Source: Corynebacterium alimapuense (GTDB lineage: Bacteria; Actinomycetota; Actinomycetes; Mycobacteriales; Mycobacteriaceae). Taken from it: 64,000 bases of DNA. The DNA lies in the NCBI RefSeq assembly GCF_003716585.1, contig NZ_PTJO01000005.1, positions 1 to 64,000 on the forward strand, read 5' to 3'. The translations under genes were made by a program, and so were the position numbers. How positions within the stretch are numbered: position 1 is the first letter of the stretch; each line of letters starts with the position of its first letter. Shown in pieces: positions 1 to 16,406 of the stretch. Under the pieces are notes generated by a model. The model saw nothing but the letters and a program-made list of their open reading frames with translations. It was not told the DNA's origin and made no database searches.

Positions 1-101
1 CTCAAACAACATTCGCACACTCTCTCACCTTCAACCCTTGCGGGCTGGACTTGAAAGCGGCTGAGATTCTCACTCTAGTTGATATCTTAAGAAGATGTCA
101 A
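1..101 (-). promoter_or_regulatory. Putative rRNA operon promoter and start of 16S leader
   Basis: Read on the minus strand, a near-consensus SigA promoter is visible: -35 TTGACA (positions 96-101), an 18-base spacer and -10 TAGAGT (72-77). The transcript would run leftwards out of the window. Its last visible bases, ending TGTTGTTTGAG at position 1, match what I remember of the actinobacterial rRNA leader (TTTGAGAACTC, boxA region) upstream of 16S rRNA. I infer that an rrn operon begins just outside the left edge. Positions 102-236 are the gap between it and tyrS; no clear tyrS terminator is seen there. Confidence 0.55.
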
Positions 102-236
102 CTCGGGGTTAATCTCTCTGTCATCTTCAGGTCTTTGCGGTTAACCCGCCGTCCCTGTTGGCGACTTGAACTAAGTTACTCACCAACTCAGCATCTAACA
201 AATCGCCAGGTCAGGACGGACAAATTGACGATCTAC

Positions 237-1502
237 CTACTTGAGTAGCCGCACTCCTGCGAAGTTTTTCTTTCCGCGACGCAATACCAACCATGATCCG
301 TGCAGAAGATCATCTTCTGCCGGCTCCCAGTCCTCGGCGGTGATTCGAACGTTGTTGACGTAGACGCCGCCCTCCTTGATTGATCGACGTGCAGCGCCCT
401 TGGAATCGGCGAGCCCCGATCCCAGCAACAGATCTACGATGCTGCGTGGCTGTTCTGCTTCGATCTCAAGAATGTCGGTCTCTGATAGAGCCGATGCCAG
501 CGTGGCCTCATCCAGATCAGTCAATTCTGCTCGCCCAAACAGTGCCTGAGCTGCCAGCTCGACCGCGGCAGTCGCAGCTTCACCATGTACGAGGTTGGTC
601 ATCTCTTGAGCCAAGCGCTTTTGTGCTTCTCGCTTGAAAGGCCGTTCAGCCACCTCAACGGCCAGTTGGTCGAGTTCTTCCTGAGTCAGGAAGGTAAACC
701 ACCGCAGGTAGCGGATGACATCGGCATCCGATGCGTTGATGAAATACTGGTACCAGGTGTAAGGACTGGTCATCTCAGGATCTAGCCAGAGGGAGCCACC
801 ACCGGTGGATTTTCCGAACTTCTTGCCCTCCGAGTCAGTGACCAGCGGGACGGTGAGTGCATGGACGGACTCGCCATCCATACGACGGTTGAGATCAACT
901 CCGGCGACCAGGTTGCCCCACTGATCTCCGCCGCCGATCTGCAAGCTGCAGTCATATTCACGACGTAGCTGTACGAAGTCGTTGGCCTGCAACAGCATGT
1001 AGGAAAATTCAGTGTAGGAAATGCCATCATTTTCCAGACGACGTTTGACGGTATCCCGGGACAACATGGTGTTGAGCGAGAAGTGCTTGCCCACGTCACG
1101 CAAGAACGTGATCACGGACATGTCCTTGGTCCAGTCGTTGTTGTTGACCATCTGAGCTGCGTTATCTCCTTCAAAGGAGACAAACCGCTGGAGCTGCCCA
1201 GCGATCCGTTGCGACCAATCGGCGACAGTATCGGTAGAGTTCATCGTGCGCTCACCAACATCACGAGGATCGCCGATCATGCCGGTAGCACCGCCGGCTA
1301 GGACTAGGGGTCGGTGTCCGGCTTGCTGGAATCGACGCAACATCAGCAGCGGGACTAGGTGCCCGGCGTGGAGCGAGGGCCCCGTTGGGTCGAATCCGCA
1401 GTAGAGGGTGATCGGGCCAGCTTCGGTGGCCTCACGGAGGGAGTCGAGATCGGTGGACTGGTTGATTAGTCCGCGCCAGGACAGTTCTTCAATGATGCTC
1501 AT
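237..1502 (-). CDS. tyrS: Tyrosyl-tRNA synthetase
   Basis: Cytoplasmic class I aminoacyl-tRNA synthetase that charges tRNA-Tyr. The 421-residue length is normal for bacterial TyrRS. The HIGH signature is HAGH at residues 45-48, the KMSKS loop is KFGKS at 228-232, and an S4-type RNA-binding domain occupies roughly the last 70 residues ([20 protein letters not shown]). The ATG start has an AGAGGAT ribosome site upstream. The gene lies 38 bases downstream of the Trm112-like gene and is followed by the presumed rRNA promoter. Confidence 0.97.
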   Translation of the reverse strand: MSIIEELSWRGLINQSTDLDSLREATEAGPITLYCGFDPTGPSLHAGHLVPLLMLRRFQQAGHRPLVLAGGATGMIGDPRDVGERTMNSTDTVADWSQRIAGQLQRFVSFEGDNAAQMVNNNDWTKDMSVITFLRDVGKHFSLNTMLSRDTVKRRLENDGISYTEFSYMLLQANDFVQLRREYDCSLQIGGGDQWGNLVAGVDLNRRMDGESVHALTVPLVTDSEGKKFGKSTGGGSLWLDPEMTSPYTWYQYFINASDADVIRYLRWFTFLTQEELDQLAVEVAERPFKREAQKRLAQEMTNLVHGEAATAAVELAAQALFGRAELTDLDEATLASALSETDILEIEAEQPRSIVDLLLGSGLADSKGAARRSIKEGGVYVNNVRITAEDWEPAEDDLLHGSWLVLRRGKKNFAGVRLLK

Positions 1503-1540
1503 ATGGTGTTCAGGGATCCTCTGGAAATGTTCGGAATGGA

Positions 1541-1726
1541 TTATTCGGCAGTAGCGGGCGGCCAGGTAATTGCTTCATCAATGAGCATCACTGGGATGCC
1601 ATCATCGATGCGATAGGCGAGGCCGCAGCGCTCGTTTACCAGGACCTGCTGGTCCTCCAGATAGGTCAACGGGCCTTTGTCCTTGGGACAGGCCAGGACC
1701 TCCAACAGCTTCGGATCAAGACTCAT
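1541..1726 (-). CDS. Trm112-family small protein
   Basis: A 61-residue protein starting [20 protein letters not shown]. The CPKDKGPL segment and a second cysteine in [18 protein letters not shown] are typical of the Trm112/UPF0434 family. These are small zinc-knuckle-like proteins that in other organisms activate methyltransferases; the bacterial function is largely unknown. The start was chosen at the conserved MSLDPKLL; an open frame continues upstream but overlaps the argH terminator and has no support. A GGATA ribosome site precedes the ATG. It is probably cotranscribed with tyrS. Confidence 0.85.
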   Translation of the reverse strand: MSLDPKLLEVLACPKDKGPLTYLEDQQVLVNERCGLAYRIDDGIPVMLIDEAITWPPATAE

Positions 1727-1784
1727 GAGTGTGTATCCTACCCGCTTGTACCTTCGCCCGACCGGAGAGATCGGGCAATGAGAA

Positions 1785-1816
1785 AGCGGGTGGAGAGGAT
1801 ATCCTCTCCACCCGCT
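1785..1816 (-). terminator. Perfect hairpin after argH
   Basis: A perfectly self-complementary 32-base sequence: arms AGCGGGTGGAGAGGAT and ATCCTCTCCACCCGCT, positions 1785-1800 and 1801-1816. It lies 23 bases after the argH stop. On the minus strand it is followed by TTTCT, a weak U-tract, so it probably ends the arginine operon. A second small hairpin (GCCCGA/TCGGGC arms, 1756-1776) lies just downstream. Confidence 0.7.
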
Positions 1817-1839
1817 GAACTGTTTTCGTTTCAGATGAC

Positions 1840-4474
<2,635 letters not shown>

Positions 4475-4559
4475 GAGGTTCTCCTTAAATAAAAGTACTG
4501 GTGTTACTGGGAAAGAAAAGGTGAATCTGTAGCTGTGTTCTTATCAGGATACCGGGGTC

Positions 4560-7171
<2,612 letters not shown>

Positions 7172-7179
<8 letters not shown>

Positions 7180-8119
7180 TCGGGGCGTCCTTCCGGAATA
7201 CCGTTCCCTCGGGGTAGTCCCCTCGGTCGTAGTTGTCGGGTAGCACCATCGTTCCGATACCGCCCATAGTCATGAGCTCGAGGATCACTGCATGAGAGAT
7301 TCGTCCATCGATGACATGCGCTGCAGATACGCCACCGCTGACGGCTCTGAGGCAAGATTCCATCTTGGGGATCATGCCGGCATCTAGGTTAGGCAAAATG
7401 GCCTTGATTTCATTGGCCAAGATCTTCGACACCAAGGACTCGCGGTTGGGCCAATCGGTGTAGAGACCCTCAACGTTGGTCAGTACCACAAGGCGCTCAG
7501 CGCCGATGGCCTCAGCCAGAGCACCTGCTGCGATATCGGCATTGATGTTATAAACTTCGCCGTCCGCTCCTGGTGCGATGGTCGAGACCACGGGGATCCG
7601 GCCAGCTTCAATGATGTCCATAATGCCGTCTGCGTTGACGCTGGTGATGTCACCGACCAAGCCGATATCGGTAGGCACTCCGCCGATATCGACCAAGCGA
7701 CGCTCTGCAGTAAACAGGCCAGCATCTTCACCAGAGGTACCCACCGCATAGGGGCCATAGGAGTTGATCAAACCGACCAAGTCGCGGCCAACTTGACCAA
7801 ACAAGACCATGCGTACGATCTCCATGACCTCAGGGGTAGTAACCCGAAATCCCCCCTTAAACTCGCCTTCTAGGCCGACTCGTTTAAGCATCGAGGAAAT
7901 CTGTGGCCCGCCACCGTGGACGACGACCGGCTTCGCGCCTACGGTGCGCAGGAAGACCATGTCAGCGGCAAATGCTGCTTTAAGATCCTCGTCGATCATG
8001 GCGTTGCCACCGTATTTAACCACGATGATTTTGTCGCGGAAATGCTGCAACCAGGGCAGCGCCTCGGCTAGCACATGCGCCCGCTCCTCGGAGCTAAGGT
8101 CTTTCATCAGATTCTGCAT
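7172..8119 (-). CDS. argB: Acetylglutamate kinase
   Basis: Phosphorylates N-acetylglutamate; usually the arginine-inhibited control step in actinobacteria. It has 315 residues of the amino-acid kinase fold: KYGGNA at 35-40 and HGGGPQ at 68-73 (nucleotide and substrate loops). The N-terminal extension of about 25 residues before the first strand is typical of the arginine-sensitive hexameric type (family knowledge). An AAGGAGG ribosome site precedes the ATG; a second ATG is at codon 5. Confidence 0.97.
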
Positions 8120-8134
8120 TCTGGTTGTCCTCCT

Positions 8135-9295
8135 TTAGCTGGAGTAGGCGGAGTTGATCTCCACATAGTCGTGGGACAGATCGGTGGTACGAACGGTTGC
8201 TCGTCCGGGGCCATCAATGCCGAGATGAACCAGAACGTCAATATCCGCTCCGCTGAGGTCAACCTCACGGGCGCCTGGGGTACCAGTGGTATCGACGCAT
8301 ACGGGCTGGCCGTTGAAATAGACGGAAATATGCTCGGGATCCATGTCCGCGTCAGCTACTCCGACGGCAGCAAGCACTCGACCCCAGTTGGGGTCTGAGC
8401 CAAACATCGCGCACTTGAACAGGCTGTCCCTAGCAAGGGTTCGAGCAGCATCCAAAGCTTGGATGTCAGTAGAGGTGCCCTCAACGGTGACTGCCACTCG
8501 CTTGGTCACGCCCTCGGCGTCGGCTTGCAGCTTGCTGGTCAGTTCTTGGCTTGCTGCTAGGACTGCGGCGTTGAGTTCTTCCTGAGTCGGACTGACTCCA
8601 GAGGCGCCAGAAGCCAGGAGGAATACGGTGTCATTGGTTGAGGTAGAACCATCAATATCGAGGGTGTCGAAGGTGACCCGAGTAGCTGCCCGCAACGCGG
8701 TGTCTAGCATCTCCGGAGTGGCGGAAGCATCGGTGGTAAAGCACACCAGCATGGTGGCCAAAGACGGGGACATCATTCCCACACCCTTGCCCATTCCACC
8801 CAGGCTCCAACCATTGCCTTGGACCAAGATCTCTTTCTTCACCAAATCGGTGGTCATGATGGCTTCAGCAGCCACCCCACCGTTGTCTCCCAAGTCGGTC
8901 GCTAACTTATCGATGCCCGCGCGCAGCTTGCCCATGGGCAGTAGCTCCCCGATCAGTCCGGTGGAGCAGATACCCACGTCCGAAGGACTCAAATCCAGGA
9001 GCTCTGCCACTTGGTGCTGCAGCTCGGCAGCATCAAGATCTCCTTGTCGGCCGTTACAGGCATTGGCATTACCGGCGTTGTAGAGCACTGCTTTGACCTG
9101 GCCATCAGCGATTGCTTGGCGAGAGAGCTTCACCGGGGAGGCAACTACACGGTTGCGGGTGAATACCGCTGCGGCATGGAACTCTGGTCCAGTGTTGACG
9201 ACCAATGCCATGTCGGGGTTGCCGGAGGGTTTGATGCCGGCGGTGAGTGCCGCGGCAGTAAATCCGGCTGGGGCGGTGATTCCAGTGGTGCTCAT
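8135..9295 (-). CDS. argJ: Bifunctional ornithine acetyltransferase / N-acetylglutamate synthase
   Basis: Transfers the acetyl group from N-acetylornithine to glutamate, which makes the pathway cyclic. It has 386 residues. Members self-cleave between Ala and Thr in an ATML motif; here this is Ala180-Thr181 in [11 protein letters not shown], with the upstream glycine-rich segment [10 protein letters not shown]. The gap to argB is only 15 bases. No strong ribosome site is seen before the ATG. Confidence 0.97.
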   Translation of the reverse strand: MSTTGITAPAGFTAAALTAGIKPSGNPDMALVVNTGPEFHAAAVFTRNRVVASPVKLSRQAIADGQVKAVLYNAGNANACNGRQGDLDAAELQHQVAELLDLSPSDVGICSTGLIGELLPMGKLRAGIDKLATDLGDNGGVAAEAIMTTDLVKKEILVQGNGWSLGGMGKGVGMMSPSLATMLVCFTTDASATPEMLDTALRAATRVTFDTLDIDGSTSTNDTVFLLASGASGVSPTQEELNAAVLAASQELTSKLQADAEGVTKRVAVTVEGTSTDIQALDAARTLARDSLFKCAMFGSDPNWGRVLAAVGVADADMDPEHISVYFNGQPVCVDTTGTPGAREVDLSGADIDVLVHLGIDGPGRATVRTTDLSHDYVEINSAYSS

Positions 9296-9335
9296 AATGG
9301 TTTTGAGAGCTTTCTATGGGTGAGAGGGAGCTAGA

Positions 9336-10388
9336 TCAGGGGGCGACGGCAGCTTGTGGGAGTCCGGCGATCTCCGGCCACCCTAGGGAGAGATTCATAC
9401 ACTGGAGAGCCGCGCCACCGGTTCCCTTAGTTAAATTGTCAATCGCTGAAGTCATCAGCAACCGACCAGATCGCATATCTACTTCAACCTGGACATGGCA
9501 CATATTGGAGCCAACCACATTCTGTGTTTGCGGTTGCTGACCTTCTGGGAGCAAGTGAACAAACGGTTCATCTTGGTAGAACGCCCGGTAGGTCTCGTAG
9601 GCAGCGTCTTGGGTAACCCCAGCGGCTAATGGAGCGGTGATAGTGGTGAGAATCCCGCGCGGTAGCGGAGCCAGGACCGGAGTGAAGCTCACGGTGATCT
9701 CTTCATCGGTGACCTCAGCGAGATTCTGGGTAATTTCCGGGGTGTGTCGATGCTTACCTGCGGTGTTATAAGCCTTGAGATTGCCCATTACCTCGGAGCC
9801 AAGCAGTCCCACGGCAGCTTTCTTACCGGCTCCGGATACTCCGGTGATGGAGACCACTGCAAGATCTGGCACCACGAGTGCTGCAGCAACGGCAGGAAGT
9901 GATGCCAGAGTTGCACCGGTGGGGAAACAACCAGGCACCGCGATCCGCTTGGCGCCTTGTAGCTGCTCGCGGTGACCCGGCATCTCCGGAATGCCATAAG
10001 GCCAGTTCCCAGCGTGTTCACCGCCGTAGTAGTGCTCCCACTCCCCTGCGTCCTGCAGGCGGAAATCCGCCGCACAGTCAATAACGACGGTCTCTGGGTT
10101 GCGGTCGGCCAAAGCCTGACCGATCGCTGCAGAATGACCGTGCGGAAGGGCTAGGAAAACGACGTCATTGTCTCCCAGGATTTCCGGAGTGGTGTCCTCG
10201 ACAATTCGGTGGGCTAACTGCGGCAGATGCGGAAGCAAATCAGCCACAGAAGCGCCAGCTGAGGACCCCGCGGTCAGCGAACCAATCTGGAGGTCCCCGG
10301 ACAGGTAAGAGGGATGCCCCAAGAGCAAACGCAGGATTTCTCCACCTGCGTATCCTGAGGCACCGGCTATTGCAACCTTGATCGTCAT
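9336..10388 (-). CDS. argC: N-acetyl-gamma-glutamyl-phosphate reductase
   Basis: NADPH-dependent reduction of N-acetylglutamyl phosphate; first gene of the arginine operon. It has 350 residues. The Rossmann loop is [12 protein letters not shown] near the N-terminus, and the catalytic cysteine is Cys154 in [12 protein letters not shown] chose the ATG at 10388 ([12 protein letters not shown]) because homologues begin there and a TAGAGT -10 box lies 7 bases upstream, which suggests a leaderless mRNA. A GTG three codons upstream would lie inside that box. Confidence 0.95.
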   Translation of the reverse strand: MTIKVAIAGASGYAGGEILRLLLGHPSYLSGDLQIGSLTAGSSAGASVADLLPHLPQLAHRIVEDTTPEILGDNDVVFLALPHGHSAAIGQALADRNPETVVIDCAADFRLQDAGEWEHYYGGEHAGNWPYGIPEMPGHREQLQGAKRIAVPGCFPTGATLASLPAVAAALVVPDLAVVSITGVSGAGKKAAVGLLGSEVMGNLKAYNTAGKHRHTPEITQNLAEVTDEEITVSFTPVLAPLPRGILTTITAPLAAGVTQDAAYETYRAFYQDEPFVHLLPEGQQPQTQNVVGSNMCHVQVEVDMRSGRLLMTSAIDNLTKGTGGAALQCMNLSLGWPEIAGLPQAAVAP

Positions 10389-10395
10389 GTCGGAC

Positions 10396-10431
10396 ACTCT
10401 AGCAATTATGCATCAGAATGAAAAGTATGCA
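10396..10431 (-). promoter_or_regulatory. argC promoter with candidate ArgR site
   Basis: On the minus strand a -10 TAGAGT (10396-10401) sits 7 bases before the argC ATG; a weak -35 TTTTCA (10419-10424) is 17 bases away. An inverted pair TGCAT...ATGCA (10409-10413 and 10427-10431) brackets the -35 region, and the AT-rich centre resembles half an ARG box. TGCAT elements also occur in Streptomyces ARG boxes as I recall them. Assignment as the ArgR operator is inference from position. Confidence 0.4.
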
Positions 10432-10573
10432 CGCCGGAAATCTCTAAGATCTTCCAAAAGTTCTATCGCTCCGCGCCCAGCCTCAGTACCCCTCGCGCAG
10501 AGCTAGTAGTTAAGTCTCCAGTGCCAAGACACTCGATCTGAATTCGATCATTCTGGTGCCAGAGCGCTGAAAT

Positions 10574-10598
10574 GGGCCGACCGATATCCGGCCGACCC
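10574..10598 (-). terminator. Hairpin after pheT
   Basis: Arms GGGTCGGCC and GGTCGGCCC (minus strand; positions 10590-10598 and 10574-10582) pair over 9 bases with two G-U pairs around a 7-base loop. It lies 29 bases after the pheT stop. The downstream sequence has only a short T-rich stretch (ATTTCAG), so it is a moderate terminator candidate. The rest of 10432-10627 shows nothing else recognisable. Confidence 0.5.
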
Positions 10599-10627
10599 AG
10601 CTACTAGCTACCTTATTCTCCCGAAAA

Positions 10628-13135
10628 TCAGGAGCGCAGCTCAGCTCCGAGCTGCTCGCTGGCTAGCTCAGCGGCAGCCAGCCGACATACATTGGCTTCC
10701 TCATCGGTCAAAGTTCGGTCATTGGCACGGAACAACAGTGCAAACGCCAGAGACTTACGGCCCTGCCCAAGGGACTCTGAACGGTAGACATCGAATAGTT
10801 CGACGGACTCGAGCAACTGGCCCGCGCCCTCCTCAACTACTCGACGCACGGTCTCTGCCGGCACTGCCTCATCAACCACCAAGGCGATGTCCTGATGCAA
10901 AGCCGGGAACGAGGACAATACCGGTGCTGGGAAACGCTCAACTAGCGGCACTGCAGTGACGTTAAGCTCCATCGCACAGGTTCGAGCAGGCAAACCAAGT
11001 GCTTCAAGGACCTGTGGGTGCAGCTCACCGGCGTAGCCAACAACTTGGCCGTCGACACTCAATGCAGCGCAGCGACCTGGATGCCACGGAAGCGACTGTC
11101 CAGCGGAAACCTCGATCTCCACGTCTGCTGCTCGGGCCACAACTCGTGCGGACTCGATGGCATCGGCAAAGGTATAACTACGTCCCTTACCCCACGGTCC
11201 CTCGAACTCGATGGCGCCAGTTCCGACGGTAGCTACGTGCAGTGGCTGGTAGGGCAAAGATTCCAAGAGCTCATTCACGGTCTCCTCATCGGGGCGCTGA
11301 GCCACCGAAGGCATCGGAGAGGCTGCTGCTTTGGTGAACGAGACCTGCTGAAGTCCGAAGAGAGAGACGTCATGTCGACCACGAGCAACATTGCGGGCCA
11401 AAGCATCAAGCATTGAGGGCAGCAAGGTGGTCCCCAGGACCGCACGATCACTCTCCAGGGGATTCTGGACGGCGACTACTCGACGGCGCTCATCTTCAGC
11501 TGACAAACCCCAAGCATCGAAGGTGTCATTGTTGATAAATGGGCTAGGCAGGATCTCGGCATAGCCGTTGTAGGCCAATGAGTGGCCGATTGCCCTGCGG
11601 CGTCGCTGAGCAGGGGTCAAGCCGCGGCCTCCCACCGGAGTCGGAAGGACCAATGGGATATCTTCTAGACCCTCTAACCGCAGGACTTCCTCAACCAGGT
11701 CCGCAGGCATAGTCAAATCAGAACGCCACGTCGGCGGTGTCACACTCAGGAGCTCTCCAGAGCGCTCAACCAGACAACCAACCTCTTCCAGGCGAGCAAT
11801 AACTGTCTCCGCGGAGTACTCCACACCGGCGAGCTCAGAAGGCTTAGTCACCCGCATCTCGATGCTGGGCATAGCCGGCACGTCACCAACCAAGGTACGA
11901 GCGGGCGAGATCGTACCGCCAGCGATATCTACCAGCAGCGCGCACGCCAAGTCCAGCGCAACCTCAACGATCGCCGGGTCTACTCCGCGTTCGAAACGAC
12001 GGGAAGCCTCTGAGCTGAGCTTGTGGCGCCGCGAGGTCCGTGCCACGGTGATCGGATCCCAGGTAGCGGCCTCAAGAAAGACCTCGGTGGTGGAATCAGA
12101 GATTTCTGAGCGGGTACCGCCCATGACACCAGCCAACGACTGGATGCCATTGTCATCGCAAATAACGACGTCGCCAGCATCAAGCGTGCGCTTAACGTGA
12201 TCCAAAGTCTCGAAAATCTCGCCAGCTTCAGCATTCCTCACGTTCAAGCCACCAGCAATAGCTGTGGCGTCAAAAGCGTGCATCGGCTGGCCCAGCAACA
12301 GCATGACGTAGTTGGTCACATCGGTAGCAGCATTAACCGGACGCTGACCTGAGAGCATCAGCTCGCGCTGCAACCAGAAGGGGGAATCAACATTGGGATC
12401 AATTCCGGTTACCTTGCGCAATCCGAACCGGATGGCCTTGGTCTCTGGTTTTAGCTCTACCGAGAGCAGCTCTGAACTCGGGGCAGGAACCTCGGATAGG
12501 TCATGCCCAGCGGCAGCCGGGTTCTGAGCGATATCGGTGTAGTCCAGGCCAAAAGCTGAAGCCAACTCACGGCTCAATCCCCTGGCAGAGAGTGCATAGC
12601 CGCGATCCGGGGTGATATTGACGTCGAACACAGTGTCTGAGAGACCCAACACCTCGCGCGCGTCATCGCCCGGCTTGCCAGCAGAAGGATCAAGCGTGAT
12701 GATGCCGGAGTTTTGTTTGTCGCTCAGACCCAATTCGGCGGCTGAGCAGATCATGCCGTCTGAAATATGGTCGTAGGTCTTTCGCGCCGCAATCTTGAAA
12801 CCGCCGGGCAGCTCTGCACCAGGCAGAGAGACCACCACGGTGTCACCCTCAGCGAAGTTTCGAGCACCACACACAATGCCCTGCAGCTCGCCGGTGCCAT
12901 TGGCCTCGCCGACGTTAACCTTGCAGTAGCGAATTGGCTTCTTGAAGCTCGTGAGCTCTTCGATATTGTCGACCACACCAATGACCAGCGGGCCAGTGGA
13001 TTCTGGGATGGCCTCGAAACCTTCGGTCTCGAAGCCAACGCGTACGAAACCAGCGTCGAGTTCAGCGGAGCAAACTCTGAAATCGGGGTTGGTGTGGCGC
13101 AGCAGTCCGGTCACCCAGTTCTGAGCGATAAGCAT
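10628..13135 (-). CDS. pheT: Phenylalanyl-tRNA synthetase beta subunit
   Basis: Large subunit of the alpha2-beta2 enzyme, 835 residues. Domains in order: EMAP-type tRNA-binding region (about 40-150), B3/B4 editing region (about 210-390), B5 (about 400-475), a catalytic-like core, and the C-terminal anticodon-binding FDX-ACB domain (from about 740, ending KSLAFALLFRANDRTLTDEE). It is 34 bases downstream of pheS and certainly cotranscribed. Confidence 0.97.
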   Translation of the reverse strand: MLIAQNWVTGLLRHTNPDFRVCSAELDAGFVRVGFETEGFEAIPESTGPLVIGVVDNIEELTSFKKPIRYCKVNVGEANGTGELQGIVCGARNFAEGDTVVVSLPGAELPGGFKIAARKTYDHISDGMICSAAELGLSDKQNSGIITLDPSAGKPGDDAREVLGLSDTVFDVNITPDRGYALSARGLSRELASAFGLDYTDIAQNPAAAGHDLSEVPAPSSELLSVELKPETKAIRFGLRKVTGIDPNVDSPFWLQRELMLSGQRPVNAATDVTNYVMLLLGQPMHAFDATAIAGGLNVRNAEAGEIFETLDHVKRTLDAGDVVICDDNGIQSLAGVMGGTRSEISDSTTEVFLEAATWDPITVARTSRRHKLSSEASRRFERGVDPAIVEVALDLACALLVDIAGGTISPARTLVGDVPAMPSIEMRVTKPSELAGVEYSAETVIARLEEVGCLVERSGELLSVTPPTWRSDLTMPADLVEEVLRLEGLEDIPLVLPTPVGGRGLTPAQRRRRAIGHSLAYNGYAEILPSPFINNDTFDAWGLSAEDERRRVVAVQNPLESDRAVLGTTLLPSMLDALARNVARGRHDVSLFGLQQVSFTKAAASPMPSVAQRPDEETVNELLESLPYQPLHVATVGTGAIEFEGPWGKGRSYTFADAIESARVVARAADVEIEVSAGQSLPWHPGRCAALSVDGQVVGYAGELHPQVLEALGLPARTCAMELNVTAVPLVERFPAPVLSSFPALHQDIALVVDEAVPAETVRRVVEEGAGQLLESVELFDVYRSESLGQGRKSLAFALLFRANDRTLTDEEANVCRLAAAELASEQLGAELRS

Positions 13136-13169
13136 GAAAAATGATCTCCTTGTCGGTCGAACTGGTCAA

Positions 13170-14222
<1,053 letters not shown>

Positions 14223-14278
14223 CTACCCAAACCCTTCCATAGTGTGGACGCAAACCTAACCCGTACAGCATACCCGGA

Positions 14279-15115
14279 TCAGTTACGATCCCTTTCCCGG
14301 GCCTGTGCCTGCGCTTTGGCGGATTCATAGAGGCAGATCGATGCGGCGGTAGCCAGGTTTAGAGATTCAGCTCGTCCCCGGATCGGGATGCGAATCCGGT
14401 GATCGGCTTCTGCTAACAGCTCTGGTCCTAGACCATGCGCTTCATTGCCAAAAAGCCAAGCTGTAGGGCGTTCTAGGAGCTCATCAGCATCATCGAGATC
14501 AATCTCTCCGTCGGCAGCAGTCGCCAGAATGGTCAGACCGGCCTTGCGCAACTGACCAAGAACGTCGCGCACCCCGGTATTGCGGGCGACGGGAAGGTGG
14601 AACAGTGACCCAGCCGATGAACGGGCAGCTTTTCCTGACTGGGGATCGACGGTTTCTCCGGCGAATACGACAGCATCAGCACCCATGGCATCAGCAACTC
14701 TGATCAGGGTTCCGGCGTTGCCAGGCTCGGAAGTCTCCACCGGGACAGAAACCAGTTGTGGTCTCCCCTGCAGTGCCTTACCGACCGTCCACAACACCGG
14801 TTCGCAAACTGCGAACAGGCCGGTAGTGGTGACAGTGTCAGACAGGGACCGAGACGCACCTTCAGTGATCGGATGTACGTAGACCCCGAGATGTCCAGCA
14901 GTGGTAACAATCTCGGCGAATCGTGATGCGGCGGCTTCAGTGACAAAAAGGTCCTGAGCCGCACCGGTGGCCACCGCCGCTTCTACAGCGTTTGCCCCCT
15001 CCACCAGGAAGGCTTTCGCCTTCTTCCTCGCTGCCCCCCGATGAAGCTTGGCAGCATTGACGATGCGAGGGGTGCGTTCGGTGAAGGCGTCTTCAAAATT
15101 TAGCGGCATGGGCAC
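14279..15115 (-). CDS. SpoU-family RNA 2'-O-methyltransferase
   Basis: A 278-residue TrmH/SpoU-type methyltransferase. The N-terminal substrate-binding domain (KKAKAFLVEGANAVEAA, about 32-48) precedes the knotted catalytic domain, whose three motifs are visible: a first motif around NAGTLIRVADAMGADAV, then WLFGNEAHGLGPELL, then IPIRGRAESLNLATAASI. It methylates an rRNA or tRNA ribose; the target cannot be read from sequence. It is on the same strand as pheST, a common neighbourhood in actinobacteria. Confidence 0.88.
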   Translation of the reverse strand: MPMPLNFEDAFTERTPRIVNAAKLHRGAARKKAKAFLVEGANAVEAAVATGAAQDLFVTEAAASRFAEIVTTAGHLGVYVHPITEGASRSLSDTVTTTGLFAVCEPVLWTVGKALQGRPQLVSVPVETSEPGNAGTLIRVADAMGADAVVFAGETVDPQSGKAARSSAGSLFHLPVARNTGVRDVLGQLRKAGLTILATAADGEIDLDDADELLERPTAWLFGNEAHGLGPELLAEADHRIRIPIRGRAESLNLATAASICLYESAKAQAQARERDRN

Positions 15116-15130
15116 AACAGTACCCAGCTA

Positions 15131-15577
15131 CTACTTCAGTGGAATGCCTCGGGAGTCACGTCCAAGGGAACCACTACGAAGCAGGATAAAAATGAAATCT
15201 ATAAATGCCCAGATGCCGACTACCGCTAGGAAAACAAAACCGATGAGAAGAATTGCGGTAATCCACCCGATGACAGTCAGTGCCAACTGGATAGCACCTT
15301 TCGAGGTGTAGCCAAGATAGAAGTTGTGCACCCCAAGAGTGCCAAAGAAGAAGGCTAATAATGCGGCAACTACCCAGGACTTCTGATCCACTATTCCGTG
15401 TGCGTACATGGCCTGCGGAGTGGAGGCCTGGTAGATCGGCTGCGGAGTTTGAGCCTGATACATCGGCTGAGAGGTCGGTGCTTGATAGATGGGTTGTGGA
15501 TTCGACGTAGGTGCCGGTGCGATCGGCAGTCCATCTTTGTCATACTGAGTGAACTGGTTGGGATCGGGATAGGTCAT
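15131..15577 (-). CDS. TM2-domain membrane protein with repeat-rich N-terminus
   Basis: A 148-residue predicted membrane protein. The N-terminal half is a low-complexity repeat of QPIYQ/QPMYQ units (about 25-60), probably cytoplasmic. It is followed by a TM2 domain: two hydrophobic segments around WVVAALLAFFFGTLGVHNFY and a second helix with ILLIGFVFLAVVGIWAFIDF. The start was placed at MTYPDPNQF with an AGGAGTT ribosome site; longer frames upstream lack one. Function unknown. Confidence 0.8.
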   Translation of the reverse strand: MTYPDPNQFTQYDKDGLPIAPAPTSNPQPIYQAPTSQPMYQAQTPQPIYQASTPQAMYAHGIVDQKSWVVAALLAFFFGTLGVHNFYLGYTSKGAIQLALTVIGWITAILLIGFVFLAVVGIWAFIDFIFILLRSGSLGRDSRGIPLK

Positions 15578-15678
15578 GAGTGCAACTCCTGCGAGAATCG
15601 GCCAAAAAGTCCACTCGATCGAGCGGTTGAGCAATCTTATCAGAACCCACCAACACCAACATCGATCTTTCGAAATGC

Positions 15679-15714
15679 AAAACCCCCGACACGCAGTCAA
15701 TGCGTAGTCGGGGG
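15679..15714 (-). terminator. Intrinsic terminator after rplT
   Basis: On the minus strand, arm CCCCCGACTACGCA pairs with TGCGTGTCGGGGG (one bulged T) around loop TTGAC, followed by TTTT. It lies 22 bases after the rplT stop and closes the infC-rpmI-rplT operon. Confidence 0.88.
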
Positions 15715-15735
15715 AAGCAAGGTAGAAGCCAAAAA

Positions 15736-16122
15736 CTAGGCGGCAACCCGGGGAGCGTTAACGTCAGCCGGCAGAGCAGCCTTGGCTGCTTCGCACAGTG
15801 CGGAGAAGGCACCAAAGTCATTGACAGCCAGCTCGGCGAGCATCTTACGGTCAACCTCGATCTCAGCCAGGCGCAGGCCGTGGATGAGGCGGTTGTAGGT
15901 GATGTCGTTCATGCGGGCAGCGGCGTTGATGCGCTGGATCCACAGCTTGCGGAACTCGGACTTACGCTGCCGGCGATCGCGGTAGGCGTAGGTCATGGAG
16001 TGCAGCCACTGCTCTTTTGCCTTGCGGTAAAGGCGGGAGCGCTGGCCGCGGTAGCCCTTGGCGGACTTGAGGATTGCGCGACGCTTCTTCTTGGCGTTAA
16101 CTGACCGCTTGACACGTGCCAC
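15736..16122 (-). CDS. rplT: 50S ribosomal protein L20
   Basis: A 128-residue L20 protein, needed early in 50S assembly by binding 23S rRNA. The basic N-terminal arm [19 protein letters not shown] and the following [16 protein letters not shown] are hallmark L20 sequence. Third gene of infC-rpmI-rplT. In Bacillus, L20 represses its own operon by transcription attenuation in the leader; the attenuator-like leader at 17002-17211 makes a similar loop conceivable here. Confidence 0.98.
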   Translation of the reverse strand: MARVKRSVNAKKKRRAILKSAKGYRGQRSRLYRKAKEQWLHSMTYAYRDRRQRKSEFRKLWIQRINAAARMNDITYNRLIHGLRLAEIEVDRKMLAELAVNDFGAFSALCEAAKAALPADVNAPRVAA

Positions 16123-16176
16123 GGTGATACTTCCTTAAATGCTTATGAGAGATGTGTGGAGGGCAGGCGGCCTGAA

Positions 16177-16371
16177 TTAGGCCTTGCCGAGGAGGCGCTT
16201 GATGCGCTTGACGTCGGCCGGGGCAACGTCTTTGGTGCCCTTCAGGCGACGGGTGCGGGTGGAGGGCTTGCCCTCGAGAAGGTGACGACGGCCAGCCTGC
16301 TCGCGGCGCAGCTTGCCGGAGCCGGTGATCTTCACGCGCTTAGCGGTGCCCTTGTGGGTCTTCTGCTTCAT
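16177..16371 (-). CDS. rpmI: 50S ribosomal protein L35
   Basis: A 64-residue basic protein starting MKQKTHKGTAKRVKITGSGK, the standard L35 N-terminus, and ending with VKRIKRLLGK. It lies between infC and rplT with short gaps (35 and 54 bases). Binds 23S rRNA in the large subunit. Confidence 0.98.
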   Translation of the reverse strand: MKQKTHKGTAKRVKITGSGKLRREQAGRRHLLEGKPSTRTRRLKGTKDVAPADVKRIKRLLGKA

Positions 16372-16406
16372 GAGATGTAAGTCCTTAAAATCCCGGTTGG
16401 TGGTTG

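Noticed and set aside
10410..10422. 13-base match GCATCAGAATGAA shared between the argC promoter and 40020-40032
   Set aside because: In 64 kb about thirty 13-base repeats are expected by chance, and the second copy lacks the inverted TGCAT arm.
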